Shown piece by piece: positions 24,599-32,896 of a stretch of 64,000 nucleotides of DNA. Location: the IMG/VR virus record IMGVR_UViG_3300043426_000266, positions 1 through 64,000 of that record. One strand, given 5' to 3'. The position numbers and the translations under genes were made by a program. The notes under the pieces were generated by a model. That model saw only the letters and a program-made list of their open reading frames with translations, ran no database searches and was not told where the DNA came from. Source of the stretch: a virus. Position 1 is the stretch's first letter. Every line of letters begins with the position of its first letter.

Positions 24599-25195
24599 AT
24601 GACAGGAATATATCCAACGGGAGGTTTTACTAATGAAGTCGTTCCATCGGTAAATATCAAGGATACTTATTTTATTCCTAACTGGTTACAGGACGCATTA
24701 GACGCCAATAATGTAACTGCGGATATTCTGGGTGATTGCGAAAAGTTAAGTAGCATATTAACTGTTGAAGATGTTAAATTCTACAATTCGCAAATCAGTT
24801 TAATTAGACAAATCTCGTCGCGTATTGGGTTGGTTCAAGATCTAGAGCCACTATTTATATACCCACATCCAACCCCGGTGGTTGAATGTCCCGAACCAAC
24901 AAACCCATTATATGAAAATACAGTGTCTGTAATAGATGCGGTTTCTCCTTTTATTAGAGAGACTTCTGATGATGCAAATAAAAACGTATTATCGGCTTTG
25001 TATCTTATTTTAAACTTTTCATTGCAGCGAGATAAAGTGTTTGTATCTTTCGGCCTAGGTGATCAAAATACTGCTATTGACAAAAATCAACAAGCGTATG
25101 AAGATCTAGCCACATTTTTAATTCGTGAACAGGGGATTAAAGTAACAGCCAGCACTCAAGTGTTTAAAAAAATACTAGAATGTAGAAGAAGTTAA
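24599..25195 (+). CDS. Hypothetical protein upstream of the capsid gene
   Basis: A 198-residue protein divergent from the helicase, only 31 bases from its start. Helical with one Pro-rich linker near residue 90-105. No motif recognised. Position before the major capsid gene suggests a head-related role, but this is weak. Confidence 0.7.
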   Translation: MTGIYPTGGFTNEVVPSVNIKDTYFIPNWLQDALDANNVTADILGDCEKLSSILTVEDVKFYNSQISLIRQISSRIGLVQDLEPLFIYPHPTPVVECPEPTNPLYENTVSVIDAVSPFIRETSDDANKNVLSALYLILNFSLQRDKVFVSFGLGDQNTAIDKNQQAYEDLATFLIREQGIKVTASTQVFKKILECRRS

Positions 25196-25260
25196 CTAAT
25201 AAATATGAGAGATACACTCAACAATACCTAGGTACCATCCAAAATAGTGGAGTTTTTAAC

Positions 25261-27537
25261 ATGTTAAAAGTAGGTAATCGTCAAGCCAATATTATTGGAC
25301 AAGTTTTAGCCAGCCTCACCGCTGATGCTCGTTCAGAAGGTTCTTTAGCCGCGATGTCTAATGCATCTGGTTTAACCACCCGTGGTATGATTGCATTAGA
25401 ATCAGCTGATGAAGCAACAACTCAACAAATCCGTACTGCATTTAAAACAAGTCGTGTTTCAATTGAAGCATTGATGAAAAAACATTATCAACTTGCATTA
25501 GAAAGTGAAGACGGTCAAACCATCGAAGGCAGTGAAGAAGCGGGTGTTCAAGACGGTCGCGAAGCGATGTTTACACAAGCGCAATTACAAGCTGGTGCAA
25601 TCACTGCTGCTGCATTAGAAAACCCTTCTGAATATGCTGCATATGCAACTAAAGTGAACGTTAGTGGTGCTGCAGATTCTGACCCATTGTCTTCTGGTGC
25701 TTTTACTTCTGAAGTGATTGGTGAGCAGGCATTGGCCCAAGAAGCATTCGACGCCGCTAACCTTCGTGAATTCGAAGCATTCTCAATGGTGTATAACGTT
25801 TTTGCTGCGCGCCAATCGCCTTTGCAAGAAATGTTCTATCCAACAATTGCAATGACCCCGGATCAAAACGGTGTTCAAATCTTTACTCGCGTACAGGTTT
25901 ACTTCAACAATGCTCGCCACAAAAATGATGGTACTATCGAAGGTTTTGATCGTATCCCTCTTTACCAGGCTGCAAATGATCCAACAATCTTGTTGAATGA
26001 AATCACTCGTGTTTATCCAGTTTATGACGATAGCGATGTTGCCGTAGCTGCAAACTTTGCTGACCCACTTGATGTTGCTCCAACAGCTGTTACTTTAGAT
26101 GGTTTAACGTTTGAAACTGCACCTTTGCGCGTTGGTATTGAGCAAGGTTTACTTGGTCTATCTCAAGCTTCAATCGCTGGTTTCACTGGTGATATGGGTT
26201 CAGAAGATCAAATTGCGAACGGTGCACGTATCCAAGACATCTTCATTAAAGTAACAAACTCAGCGGCTGCAACTTCAATCATCAAATTCAACCTTCGCAA
26301 CTTAGGACGTACTGCGTTCTTAGAAGCTCAAGAAGGTTTGGATATGGATGTTCTTTTGAACTTCGTTAACAAGCAAATGCCTTTAACTGGTCAAACAAAA
26401 GACGTTACTGGTGCTCCTGCTGCTGCATTAGCGTTGCTTCGTCAACCAGCGTATGAGAACCACATTGCACACTTCGGTATCAACGTTACTGCGAACTTAA
26501 ACTTAGAAACCGGTTTAGTTACAGTTAACCATGCAATTGGTCAAACTCAGAAATACACACTTCGTGTAAATGCTGATGGTAATGCTGTTCGTGAACAAGA
26601 TGCTGCGGTTACAACTGCAATTCGTAACTCTATTACGAAAATCGAATTGTTGTACTGGACTCCAGACATGAACCGTACGAACTACAACTTACGTCAACGT
26701 GGTCCGTTATGTGGTACACTTGAGAAGCATGAGCGTTTTATTATTCGCTTAAACGCTCCAGTTGCTGCAATGGCGCCTTTGACTGAAACTCGTACGACTT
26801 CTGACTTTGTTGCACCAATCACTGCAGTGCGTACTCGTAACGACAACAATGCAATCACTCACTTGTTCGCTAACCACGAAGCATTAATGGCGCATACTGC
26901 ATCTTACGACAATTCACTTCCACGTCCAGAAATTAAATCTCTTGGTCGTCATGTGATGAATCCATGGGCAGATCATATCGAAATCAACATGATGGATTTG
27001 ATTACTTCAACACGTAGTAAAAACGTTGCTGAAGATTTCCGTTATGCATTCGGTAACGTGTTCCGTGAAGCGATCTACCGCGGTCTTCGTAAATCACTTT
27101 ACGAATCTTCTTTACGTTTACAAACTGGTGTTGATGGTGCTAAACCTACAATCATTGTTGGTACTAACCCAGTACTTGCAAAACACTTGAACGTTAAAGA
27201 TACTGCTGGTTGGTTGGGTGAAGGTTTCCCTTACGACGTTGTGATTGAATCTCATGAAGATCGTCGTCTTGGTGGTTATGAAGATAACGTTCATGAAGTC
27301 TTTGTTGGTTTGTCAATCCCTGGTGCACAGTGGAGCCCACACACTAACGGTCACTTCTTGTATGTGCCTGAATTGGTCACTACAATTAACACTGTTCGTA
27401 ATGGTTCTAACCAACGTGAAATCATTGTAATGTCTCGTTGTGAACACGTCAACCTTTGCCCATGGGCATTGCGTTTCACATTGAGCGGTGTTACAGAGTC
27501 GTTCACTACCAAACTTCCAATTGCATTCACTTTCTAA
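25261..27537 (+). CDS. Putative major capsid protein
   Basis: A 758-residue protein with a GGAG site, its own terminator and no other gene in the unit. Its codon use is notably uniform, with many GGT, GCT, CGT, AAC and GTT codons, as expected of a very highly expressed product. Length matches capsid proteins of jumbo phages (about 750 residues). The N-terminal 150 or so residues are Ala/Glu/Gln-rich and helical and could be a delta-like region removed during head maturation, followed by a mixed beta-rich body. No sequence motif alone proves the assignment; fold prediction should show an HK97 core. Confidence 0.65.
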   Translation: MLKVGNRQANIIGQVLASLTADARSEGSLAAMSNASGLTTRGMIALESADEATTQQIRTAFKTSRVSIEALMKKHYQLALESEDGQTIEGSEEAGVQDGREAMFTQAQLQAGAITAAALENPSEYAAYATKVNVSGAADSDPLSSGAFTSEVIGEQALAQEAFDAANLREFEAFSMVYNVFAARQSPLQEMFYPTIAMTPDQNGVQIFTRVQVYFNNARHKNDGTIEGFDRIPLYQAANDPTILLNEITRVYPVYDDSDVAVAANFADPLDVAPTAVTLDGLTFETAPLRVGIEQGLLGLSQASIAGFTGDMGSEDQIANGARIQDIFIKVTNSAAATSIIKFNLRNLGRTAFLEAQEGLDMDVLLNFVNKQMPLTGQTKDVTGAPAAALALLRQPAYENHIAHFGINVTANLNLETGLVTVNHAIGQTQKYTLRVNADGNAVREQDAAVTTAIRNSITKIELLYWTPDMNRTNYNLRQRGPLCGTLEKHERFIIRLNAPVAAMAPLTETRTTSDFVAPITAVRTRNDNNAITHLFANHEALMAHTASYDNSLPRPEIKSLGRHVMNPWADHIEINMMDLITSTRSKNVAEDFRYAFGNVFREAIYRGLRKSLYESSLRLQTGVDGAKPTIIVGTNPVLAKHLNVKDTAGWLGEGFPYDVVIESHEDRRLGGYEDNVHEVFVGLSIPGAQWSPHTNGHFLYVPELVTTINTVRNGSNQREIIVMSRCEHVNLCPWALRFTLSGVTESFTTKLPIAFTF

Positions 27538-27560
27538 TTTTAGAATTTGCTTACAGTTTA

Positions 27561-27587
27561 AGAGAGCCCCTAGGGGCTCTCTTTTTA
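27561..27587 (+). terminator. Palindromic terminator
   Basis: AGAGAGCCCC/GGGGCTCTCT stem running into TTTTTATG; same core as at 5270 and 18327. Confidence 0.9.
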
Positions 27588-27603
27588 TGCGGCTAAATAA
27601 AAC

Positions 27604-27625
27604 GAATATATATTATTTACGTGAA
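27604..27625 (+). promoter_or_regulatory. Conserved AT-rich phage promoter, copy 4
   Basis: GAATATATATTATTTACGTG plus AA, 36 bases before the small membrane protein gene. Confidence 0.75.
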
Positions 27626-27661
27626 ACAATTATTACTAGGAAATAAAGAAGGTGGTTTGTC

Positions 27662-27886
27662 ATGCAAAGTAGATTTGACTCACTAAAAGAAATAGGTCTC
27701 AGCACGCTTGTGGGTTTAATTGGTGCAATTATCATCACTCGACTAACATTTCATTTTGTCAGTGATTTGAATTATGCTTCATTAGTTGCGTGTGGACTCT
27801 GTACCGTATGGAGTATTGTGCGAGGCTATAACTTCAGACGTTATTTTGAAAGTAAGAGAGGAAAAGGAAATGAAAATAAAGTTTGA
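27662..27886 (+). CDS. Small membrane protein with two membrane segments
   Basis: A 74-residue protein behind AAGGTGG and a conserved promoter. Hydrophobic segments at about 11-33 and 37-53, then a basic tail with R-R-Y-F-E-S-K-R. Its end overlaps the next gene by 17 bases. A holin-like size and topology, but the early promoter argues against a lysis role. Confidence 0.7.
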   Translation: MQSRFDSLKEIGLSTLVGLIGAIIITRLTFHFVSDLNYASLVACGLCTVWSIVRGYNFRRYFESKRGKGNENKV

Positions 27887-28226
27887 AGAAATCTATAACC
27901 ATATTGAAACTATCATTTGCACAGCAGATACCCCTTATTACGATAGTGATTTTGAAGGCACTAAAATCTTCTTAGGTGAAGGTGGTTCAAACTTCATTGT
28001 AACTGATGCGGATAAAGAAAAAGTTTCTGTTTTAGTAGACAACATCAGCGAAAACTACAAACAACATTGCGTAGCTGCTTTAAAACGTATCTCCCTTTCC
28101 TTTATGGAGCCTGACTTCATCTTTAAAGTAGATGAACAGAATGGTCGTGTGTTGATTAACGATAAAGGGACGCTACAACAGTACGATGATATTTATCAAT
28201 TCAATTGGTTCTATGGGTCGAGCTGA
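27870..28226 (+). CDS. Hypothetical 118-residue protein
   Basis: The start at 27870 follows GAAAAGGA and overlaps the membrane gene by 17 bases; a longer in-frame reading from 27786 would overlap it heavily. Acidic alpha/beta protein without recognised motif. Co-transcribed with the membrane protein. Confidence 0.75.
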   Translation: MKIKFEEIYNHIETIICTADTPYYDSDFEGTKIFLGEGGSNFIVTDADKEKVSVLVDNISENYKQHCVAALKRISLSFMEPDFIFKVDEQNGRVLINDKGTLQQYDDIYQFNWFYGSS

Positions 28227-28242
28227 TCCATTGTACCCGCTA

Positions 28243-28276
28243 AAAGAAAGGGGTATATGCCCCTTTCTTTTTTATG
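28243..28276 (+). terminator. Rho-independent terminator
   Basis: AAAGAAAGGGG/CCCCTTTCTTT stem leading into TTTTTTATG. Confidence 0.88.
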
Positions 28277-28294
28277 CCATTTGGAAAGAATTAT

Positions 28295-28316
28295 GGGTAT
28301 ATATTATTCTCATGAA
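28295..28316 (+). promoter_or_regulatory. Conserved AT-rich promoter, divergent copy 5
   Basis: GGGTATATATTATTCTCATG plus AA keeps the TATATATTATT core but changes the TTACG part. It precedes a 15-codon leader ORF. Confidence 0.6.
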
Positions 28317-28340
28317 TCAATCCATTGAAGGAAATTAATC

Positions 28341-28388
28341 ATGCGTACTAAATCAAAAACCTTTAAATCAAATTGGTTATGTTGTTAG
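28341..28388 (+). CDS. Possible 15-residue leader peptide
   Basis: ATG behind GAAGGA, encoding M-R-T-K-S-K-T-F-K-S-N-W-L-C-C and stopping 10 bases before the TTG start of the next gene. Good start signals and the position suggest a translated leader coupling translation into the gene with the weak start. Confidence 0.4.
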   Translation: MRTKSKTFKSNWLCC

Positions 28389-28398
28389 GGGTTTTACT

Positions 28399-29502
28399 TT
28401 GAAAAAAGACCCCAGCATTATTTCAACCTTAAACGAATCCATTAATCCACTTAAACAAGATCGTTTAAATCTTGACCTTAAAATCACCTTGGATTTTGAT
28501 AATCGTTTAGGGTTAGATATCGTCGTGTTAGATAGACGAGGGTTCGAATTTAGAATCCCGTCTAGAACAGTCTCCGGTCGTCGAAATATGGAGTTTGTTA
28601 TTTACGAAAACATTACGTTCAAAGATGATGTTAAATTAACGTTCTCAGAGAATGAAGCAGATCCGGATATCGTTGAATACCGAAAAAAGATTTTAGAGTC
28701 TCTACACCTAGATAGTACAGCATCTAGAAATAGTAGAAAAGCAATTGTTACTTCCACAATCAGTTACGAGGAGTTAAAAAATAACAAAGGTGGTGTTTAT
28801 ATTAAAGAGCATGACCTCGTTATTTACATCCCTGATCAGCACGGGTTTTTTATTCACCCAGCGACTGTAACCAAGATTGTTTCTGGACAATTCATTGATA
28901 ATAGTAAATTTAATGAAGATTTCCGTTTCCACGTTAGAATCAACGACCCGCATAATAAAATTGGTCCTAGATTCATGAATATCGGTGGAGAGATTTACGA
29001 AGTTCCAATTACAAGAGATTTATCTTTAATGGAAGGTGCTTTGATTTCTAGTTCGTCTAAATGCTCTGATTATAAGTTTGCAAATGTTCCGATGAGTTTA
29101 GAAGACTTCGACAAACGTTTAATTGCTTTTAAATCAAAAGAGGAAGCTGCTGAGCTAGGGAATGGTGCTGAGATTGAGAAGAACAAACTCGTAAAAGAGA
29201 TGAAATTCTTAGAGCGGGATTTGGCAATTGAGGATAAAGAACGTCAGAATGATTTAAATAAGTCTAAGCACGATTTACAAGTTGCCCAGAATGATTTAAA
29301 ACAATCTGAAATTAAGCACAAAAGTGATTTAGAAAGACTCACTCACATTCTTGAGTTAAAGGAGCATGAGTTAGAATTACAATCACTTAAACGTAAAACC
29401 TATTATGAGGAAAGAAGTTTAGACCGTAAAGATAGTTCAGAAATTATCAAATGGCTCCCTTTAGTTATTGGGGCTGGTATAGCAATATTTTTCAGAAGTT
29501 AA
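28399..29502 (+). CDS. Coiled-coil protein with C-terminal membrane anchor
   Basis: A 367-residue protein with a TTG start behind AGGGG. An N-terminal mixed domain is followed by a long charged coiled coil (about 250-348) and a single hydrophobic segment at the very end (W-L-P-L-V-I-G-A-G-I-A-I-F-F), giving a tail-anchored topology. First gene of a run with 29515 and 31161. Promoter class suggests early expression. No family recognised. Confidence 0.72.
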   Translation: MKKDPSIISTLNESINPLKQDRLNLDLKITLDFDNRLGLDIVVLDRRGFEFRIPSRTVSGRRNMEFVIYENITFKDDVKLTFSENEADPDIVEYRKKILESLHLDSTASRNSRKAIVTSTISYEELKNNKGGVYIKEHDLVIYIPDQHGFFIHPATVTKIVSGQFIDNSKFNEDFRFHVRINDPHNKIGPRFMNIGGEIYEVPITRDLSLMEGALISSSSKCSDYKFANVPMSLEDFDKRLIAFKSKEEAAELGNGAEIEKNKLVKEMKFLERDLAIEDKERQNDLNKSKHDLQVAQNDLKQSEIKHKSDLERLTHILELKEHELELQSLKRKTYYEERSLDRKDSSEIIKWLPLVIGAGIAIFFRS

Positions 29503-29514
29503 AGGAGAAGGAAC

Positions 29515-31143
29515 GTGCCTAGTCAGTATAGAAATGCGGTATTTGCTCAAATGCCAGAATTTACCGCGGAGATTGCTGATGGTTATGCGGTAAGTCAACT
29601 TTCAGAAGAAGAAGTAATTGGTTACATTGATCGTGTGTGGCGCAACTGCGAAAAGAACTTCCCTAAAGAGTTAAAATATATCGGCCATCGTCGAATGCGT
29701 CCGCAGGAAGTTCATCGTTATTTCAGTGAAAAGAAAAACGATAAAAACAAAAAGTGGGATTTTGCAAGAACAGATGTTTATCTTGTAGAATACATTTTTG
29801 AATTTGCGGGACAGCGTTTACCACCGTACCCAATCTTCTTATCTTTCTGCGATTCTAACGCGGTTACACACATCAATGGAAAACAGTTCTATAATAAGCC
29901 GGTTGTTCGTGACTCTGTTTTACAAGTAACAAACAATCAGATCTTCCTCCAGTTCATGTCAACCCCTTGTACATTCTCTCGACTGTATTACATGATTCTA
30001 AAAGATGATGTATGGGAATCTGTATCCATTTATCATGGATGTTTTCACAATGTTCTTCGTACTGTACAACAGAAGAAGAACAAAGCAAACTCAGCAAGGA
30101 TTACGCTCAACGCGCATTATCTATTCATTAAATATGGTTTTACCCAAACCTTTGAAAAGTTTGCAAATATAGAAGTGAAATTAGGTACCCGGGACGAGTT
30201 AGAAGCAGAGGGTGTGATTGGTAAAGATTGGATTGTATATGCATCTCGTGGGACCACGCCATTTTGGATTGCTAAGAATGGTGCATATACACCGCATGAT
30301 ATCCGCATCGCAATTAAACGAGATGATTGGAGTGAGATTGTTGAGTCAATGATCACCTCAGCGATTTATGTTTTTGACTTATTCCCACAAGACGCGGTGA
30401 CTGAAAATATCAAAAATCCAACCTGGTGGAGTTTAATGCTTGGAAAGATTATCTTTGGTGAAGGTCATTTAGCATCGTCATTGATTGGAAAGATCACTGA
30501 GCACATTAAGGCAACAAACAACTATGTTGATGAAATGTCCGTTGAAGCTTTTGAGCAAAATGGTATTTTAGTTGAAAATATGTATGACTTCTTGTTTTAC
30601 CTAATTGGTAACTATGACCAAATTGTTTATGATCGTAGTGCTTCACCGTCATCATTACTTGGTAGACGATTAGCGATTAAGCAACATGTCTTATCTCCGA
30701 TTATGATCAATCTGATTACTGCAGCTTTCCAAATTGCAGATATTCGTCCAGATAAACTTTCCTATAAAAAGGTTCATGATATTCTGGTACGAATGTTAAA
30801 ACCAAAATTGATCTTTCAAAACAACCGAGGTAAACCTTTCTGTGTTTCTATTTCCTCTCCATGTGATGTTAAAATCTTTGGCACAACTTCTGAAGTTCTT
30901 CCACAAGACAACACCACGGGTAAGAAGAAACAACAAGACCGTTCAATTCTTCAAAACCCACGTTGGCGATTGGATTCTACATTTATGACAATTGGTGGTG
31001 CATTCGCGCAATCTAAAGGTGAGCCAGTTGGGGTTGATAAAATCAACCCATTTGCACAAATCACAAATCTAGGTGTTCTTGAGCATCAAGATGTTCTAAA
31101 AGATGTTGCTTCTCGCATCGACAAAACTTTACAAACCGAATAA
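29515..31143 (+). CDS. Hypothetical 542-residue protein
   Basis: GTG start behind GGAGAAGGA, 12 bases after the anchored coiled-coil gene. Mixed alpha/beta with a Lys-rich segment near 478 and no transmembrane segment. No catalytic motif seen. Its length and position among head genes are compatible with a structural or assembly protein. Confidence 0.75.
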   Translation: MPSQYRNAVFAQMPEFTAEIADGYAVSQLSEEEVIGYIDRVWRNCEKNFPKELKYIGHRRMRPQEVHRYFSEKKNDKNKKWDFARTDVYLVEYIFEFAGQRLPPYPIFLSFCDSNAVTHINGKQFYNKPVVRDSVLQVTNNQIFLQFMSTPCTFSRLYYMILKDDVWESVSIYHGCFHNVLRTVQQKKNKANSARITLNAHYLFIKYGFTQTFEKFANIEVKLGTRDELEAEGVIGKDWIVYASRGTTPFWIAKNGAYTPHDIRIAIKRDDWSEIVESMITSAIYVFDLFPQDAVTENIKNPTWWSLMLGKIIFGEGHLASSLIGKITEHIKATNNYVDEMSVEAFEQNGILVENMYDFLFYLIGNYDQIVYDRSASPSSLLGRRLAIKQHVLSPIMINLITAAFQIADIRPDKLSYKKVHDILVRMLKPKLIFQNNRGKPFCVSISSPCDVKIFGTTSEVLPQDNTTGKKKQQDRSILQNPRWRLDSTFMTIGGAFAQSKGEPVGVDKINPFAQITNLGVLEHQDVLKDVASRIDKTLQTE

Positions 31144-31160
31144 ACTGGAGTTATCAAACC

Positions 31161-32861
31161 ATGAGTATTTATGAAGATTTATTTGAAACAGTACTTGACC
31201 AATTAGAGGCAATGGAAAAGACTGTACGTTCAGGCGAGATTGCCAACATTTGCGCAAGCCTAATGGCGCCTGCAAATGAAGAGATGGTTGATAAGATCAC
31301 CGGTGATTTATACGATTGCCAAGAAGCAGCTTATCAAGATATAGACGATCGTCGTTTAGATCGTGTCTTAAAGAGCCATGGGCGCATTATCGCTGAAGTA
31401 CTTGTAATGCACGCGTCCAAGGATCAGGGTGTGGACCGTGATTTAACAGATCGTGAGTTTGAACATTTTAGAGCATCTGTTGAAAACTATTTCAAGATAC
31501 TTGACGAAGGCAAGCGTCGAACTTCTCGTCGCGACCGAGATGACGATCGTGATAAACGTAGTAGTCGCCGCGGGGCTCGCAATAACGATACTGATCGTGC
31601 TCGTCGCCGTTCGCGTGATGCGTTCAGAGGGCATTCTGATCGTAACCAGTCTGATAAACGCGATACCGTGCAACGCGATTCTATTCGCGAGGAAAAACAA
31701 GTGGCTCAGGTAACCACAAGTAAAACCCTAAATGAAAATGAAATCATCACAAGTGATAATTTTTCATCATTGCCGAAGCACCTACTTGACTTACCGTTAT
31801 ATTACGTTGGTTTAGAAAAGCTGGCGTTTACTGGTGAAACAGTTACAGTGTTCGAATCAGGAGAGAACTTTAAAGTGAACTATGAAAAACATCGAACTGA
31901 TTTATACTTGACTCCAAATCGCGCGCCTATTAATGGCCCAAAAACTATTGAGGCGTTAGAAAAAGATTTACTTGAAGCTGCTCAGAAAACTGTAAAAGCG
32001 TTTACTGAAAAAGAGTATCTAGAGCCAGTGAAAGAAGGTGAGGATCCAAAACTAGAGATTACCACGAATAAGTATTCTCAACCTTCTCTAGTTTTAGAAG
32101 GGGTTTATGATTTAGGTCTACCGTTATATGGGTATGAGCCTACCGTTCGTAACTGTGTCGCTACTGCTTTGGGTAAAACTGATTTGTCTGATGGTGTTGT
32201 TGCGGCAGCTATTCAAAGTGTTCTAACAACAGTTTCAAATGATTTTATTACGGGTAGTGATTCAGGGATGCTTAAAGAGTATGAGAATTTCAAACTTCTT
32301 TGTGTATCGATGCGTTCATTCCCAAGTTTACCTAGCGTGAAAGGTGTGTTAGAAGCAGCGTATAACATTTTAGCGGTTGATGCATTCAGTGATCTTAACC
32401 GTCTACTGACCCAAGCAGTTTGCGATGCTATTACAGTGAGTACCAAAGTATCGGTAACAACCCCAGCATTACTAGTCGATTATGATGGTGTCATGGAATA
32501 TATTAGCCAAGTTGAAAAAGAAGAGCCGAGTATCGGTGTTGTTATCTCTGCTAACTTAGGTTTAACTATCCCAATGCTTGAATTCGTGGACAATGTTATT
32601 ACTGTTGTTCGTGGCTACATCTTCCTACCGTATAGTAAAAATGAATTGGTCTTTGGATCACCTCATCGTTACGCTACGGTTGACGAAACAAATAAGAAGG
32701 ATTTGTTTAATACGATTGATAAGTTGAGTGAAGCGTCTGTTGCTGAAATCGGTTACTTCCCGTATACAACTATCCTAACTGCAGATAATGCAGGTATTAT
32801 GGTCATGCCAAATAAAAGCTCTAACAAAAAGAAGAGCTTTTATTTAGTTAAAACAGTTTAA
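31161..32861 (+). CDS. Hypothetical 566-residue protein with Arg/Asp-rich disordered linker
   Basis: An N-terminal helical domain (1-115), then a 60-residue stretch almost wholly of Arg, Asp, Ser and Lys (about 117-178), then a larger mixed domain. The linker resembles disordered nucleic-acid-interacting RD/RS regions. Ends at a two-way terminator facing the putative portal gene. Role unknown; association with nucleic acid or virion assembly is a guess. Confidence 0.75.
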   Translation: MSIYEDLFETVLDQLEAMEKTVRSGEIANICASLMAPANEEMVDKITGDLYDCQEAAYQDIDDRRLDRVLKSHGRIIAEVLVMHASKDQGVDRDLTDREFEHFRASVENYFKILDEGKRRTSRRDRDDDRDKRSSRRGARNNDTDRARRRSRDAFRGHSDRNQSDKRDTVQRDSIREEKQVAQVTTSKTLNENEIITSDNFSSLPKHLLDLPLYYVGLEKLAFTGETVTVFESGENFKVNYEKHRTDLYLTPNRAPINGPKTIEALEKDLLEAAQKTVKAFTEKEYLEPVKEGEDPKLEITTNKYSQPSLVLEGVYDLGLPLYGYEPTVRNCVATALGKTDLSDGVVAAAIQSVLTTVSNDFITGSDSGMLKEYENFKLLCVSMRSFPSLPSVKGVLEAAYNILAVDAFSDLNRLLTQAVCDAITVSTKVSVTTPALLVDYDGVMEYISQVEKEEPSIGVVISANLGLTIPMLEFVDNVITVVRGYIFLPYSKNELVFGSPHRYATVDETNKKDLFNTIDKLSEASVAEIGYFPYTTILTADNAGIMVMPNKSSNKKKSFYLVKTV

Positions 32862-32892
32862 ATAAAAGGGAGCCTAGGCTCCCTTTTATTTT
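32861..32892. terminator. Bidirectional palindromic terminator
   Basis: AATAAAAGGGAGCC/GGCTCCCTTTTATT between converging genes. Confidence 0.9.
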
Positions 32893-32896
32893 TATG

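Noticed and set aside
27662-27886. Calling the small membrane protein a holin
   Set aside because: Topology would fit, but there is no neighbouring endolysin and the promoter is of the presumed early class.
29515-32861. RNA polymerase subunits expected for a phiKZ-like phage
   Set aside because: The two large unknown proteins lack the catalytic D-x-D-G-D motif and other polymerase motifs.
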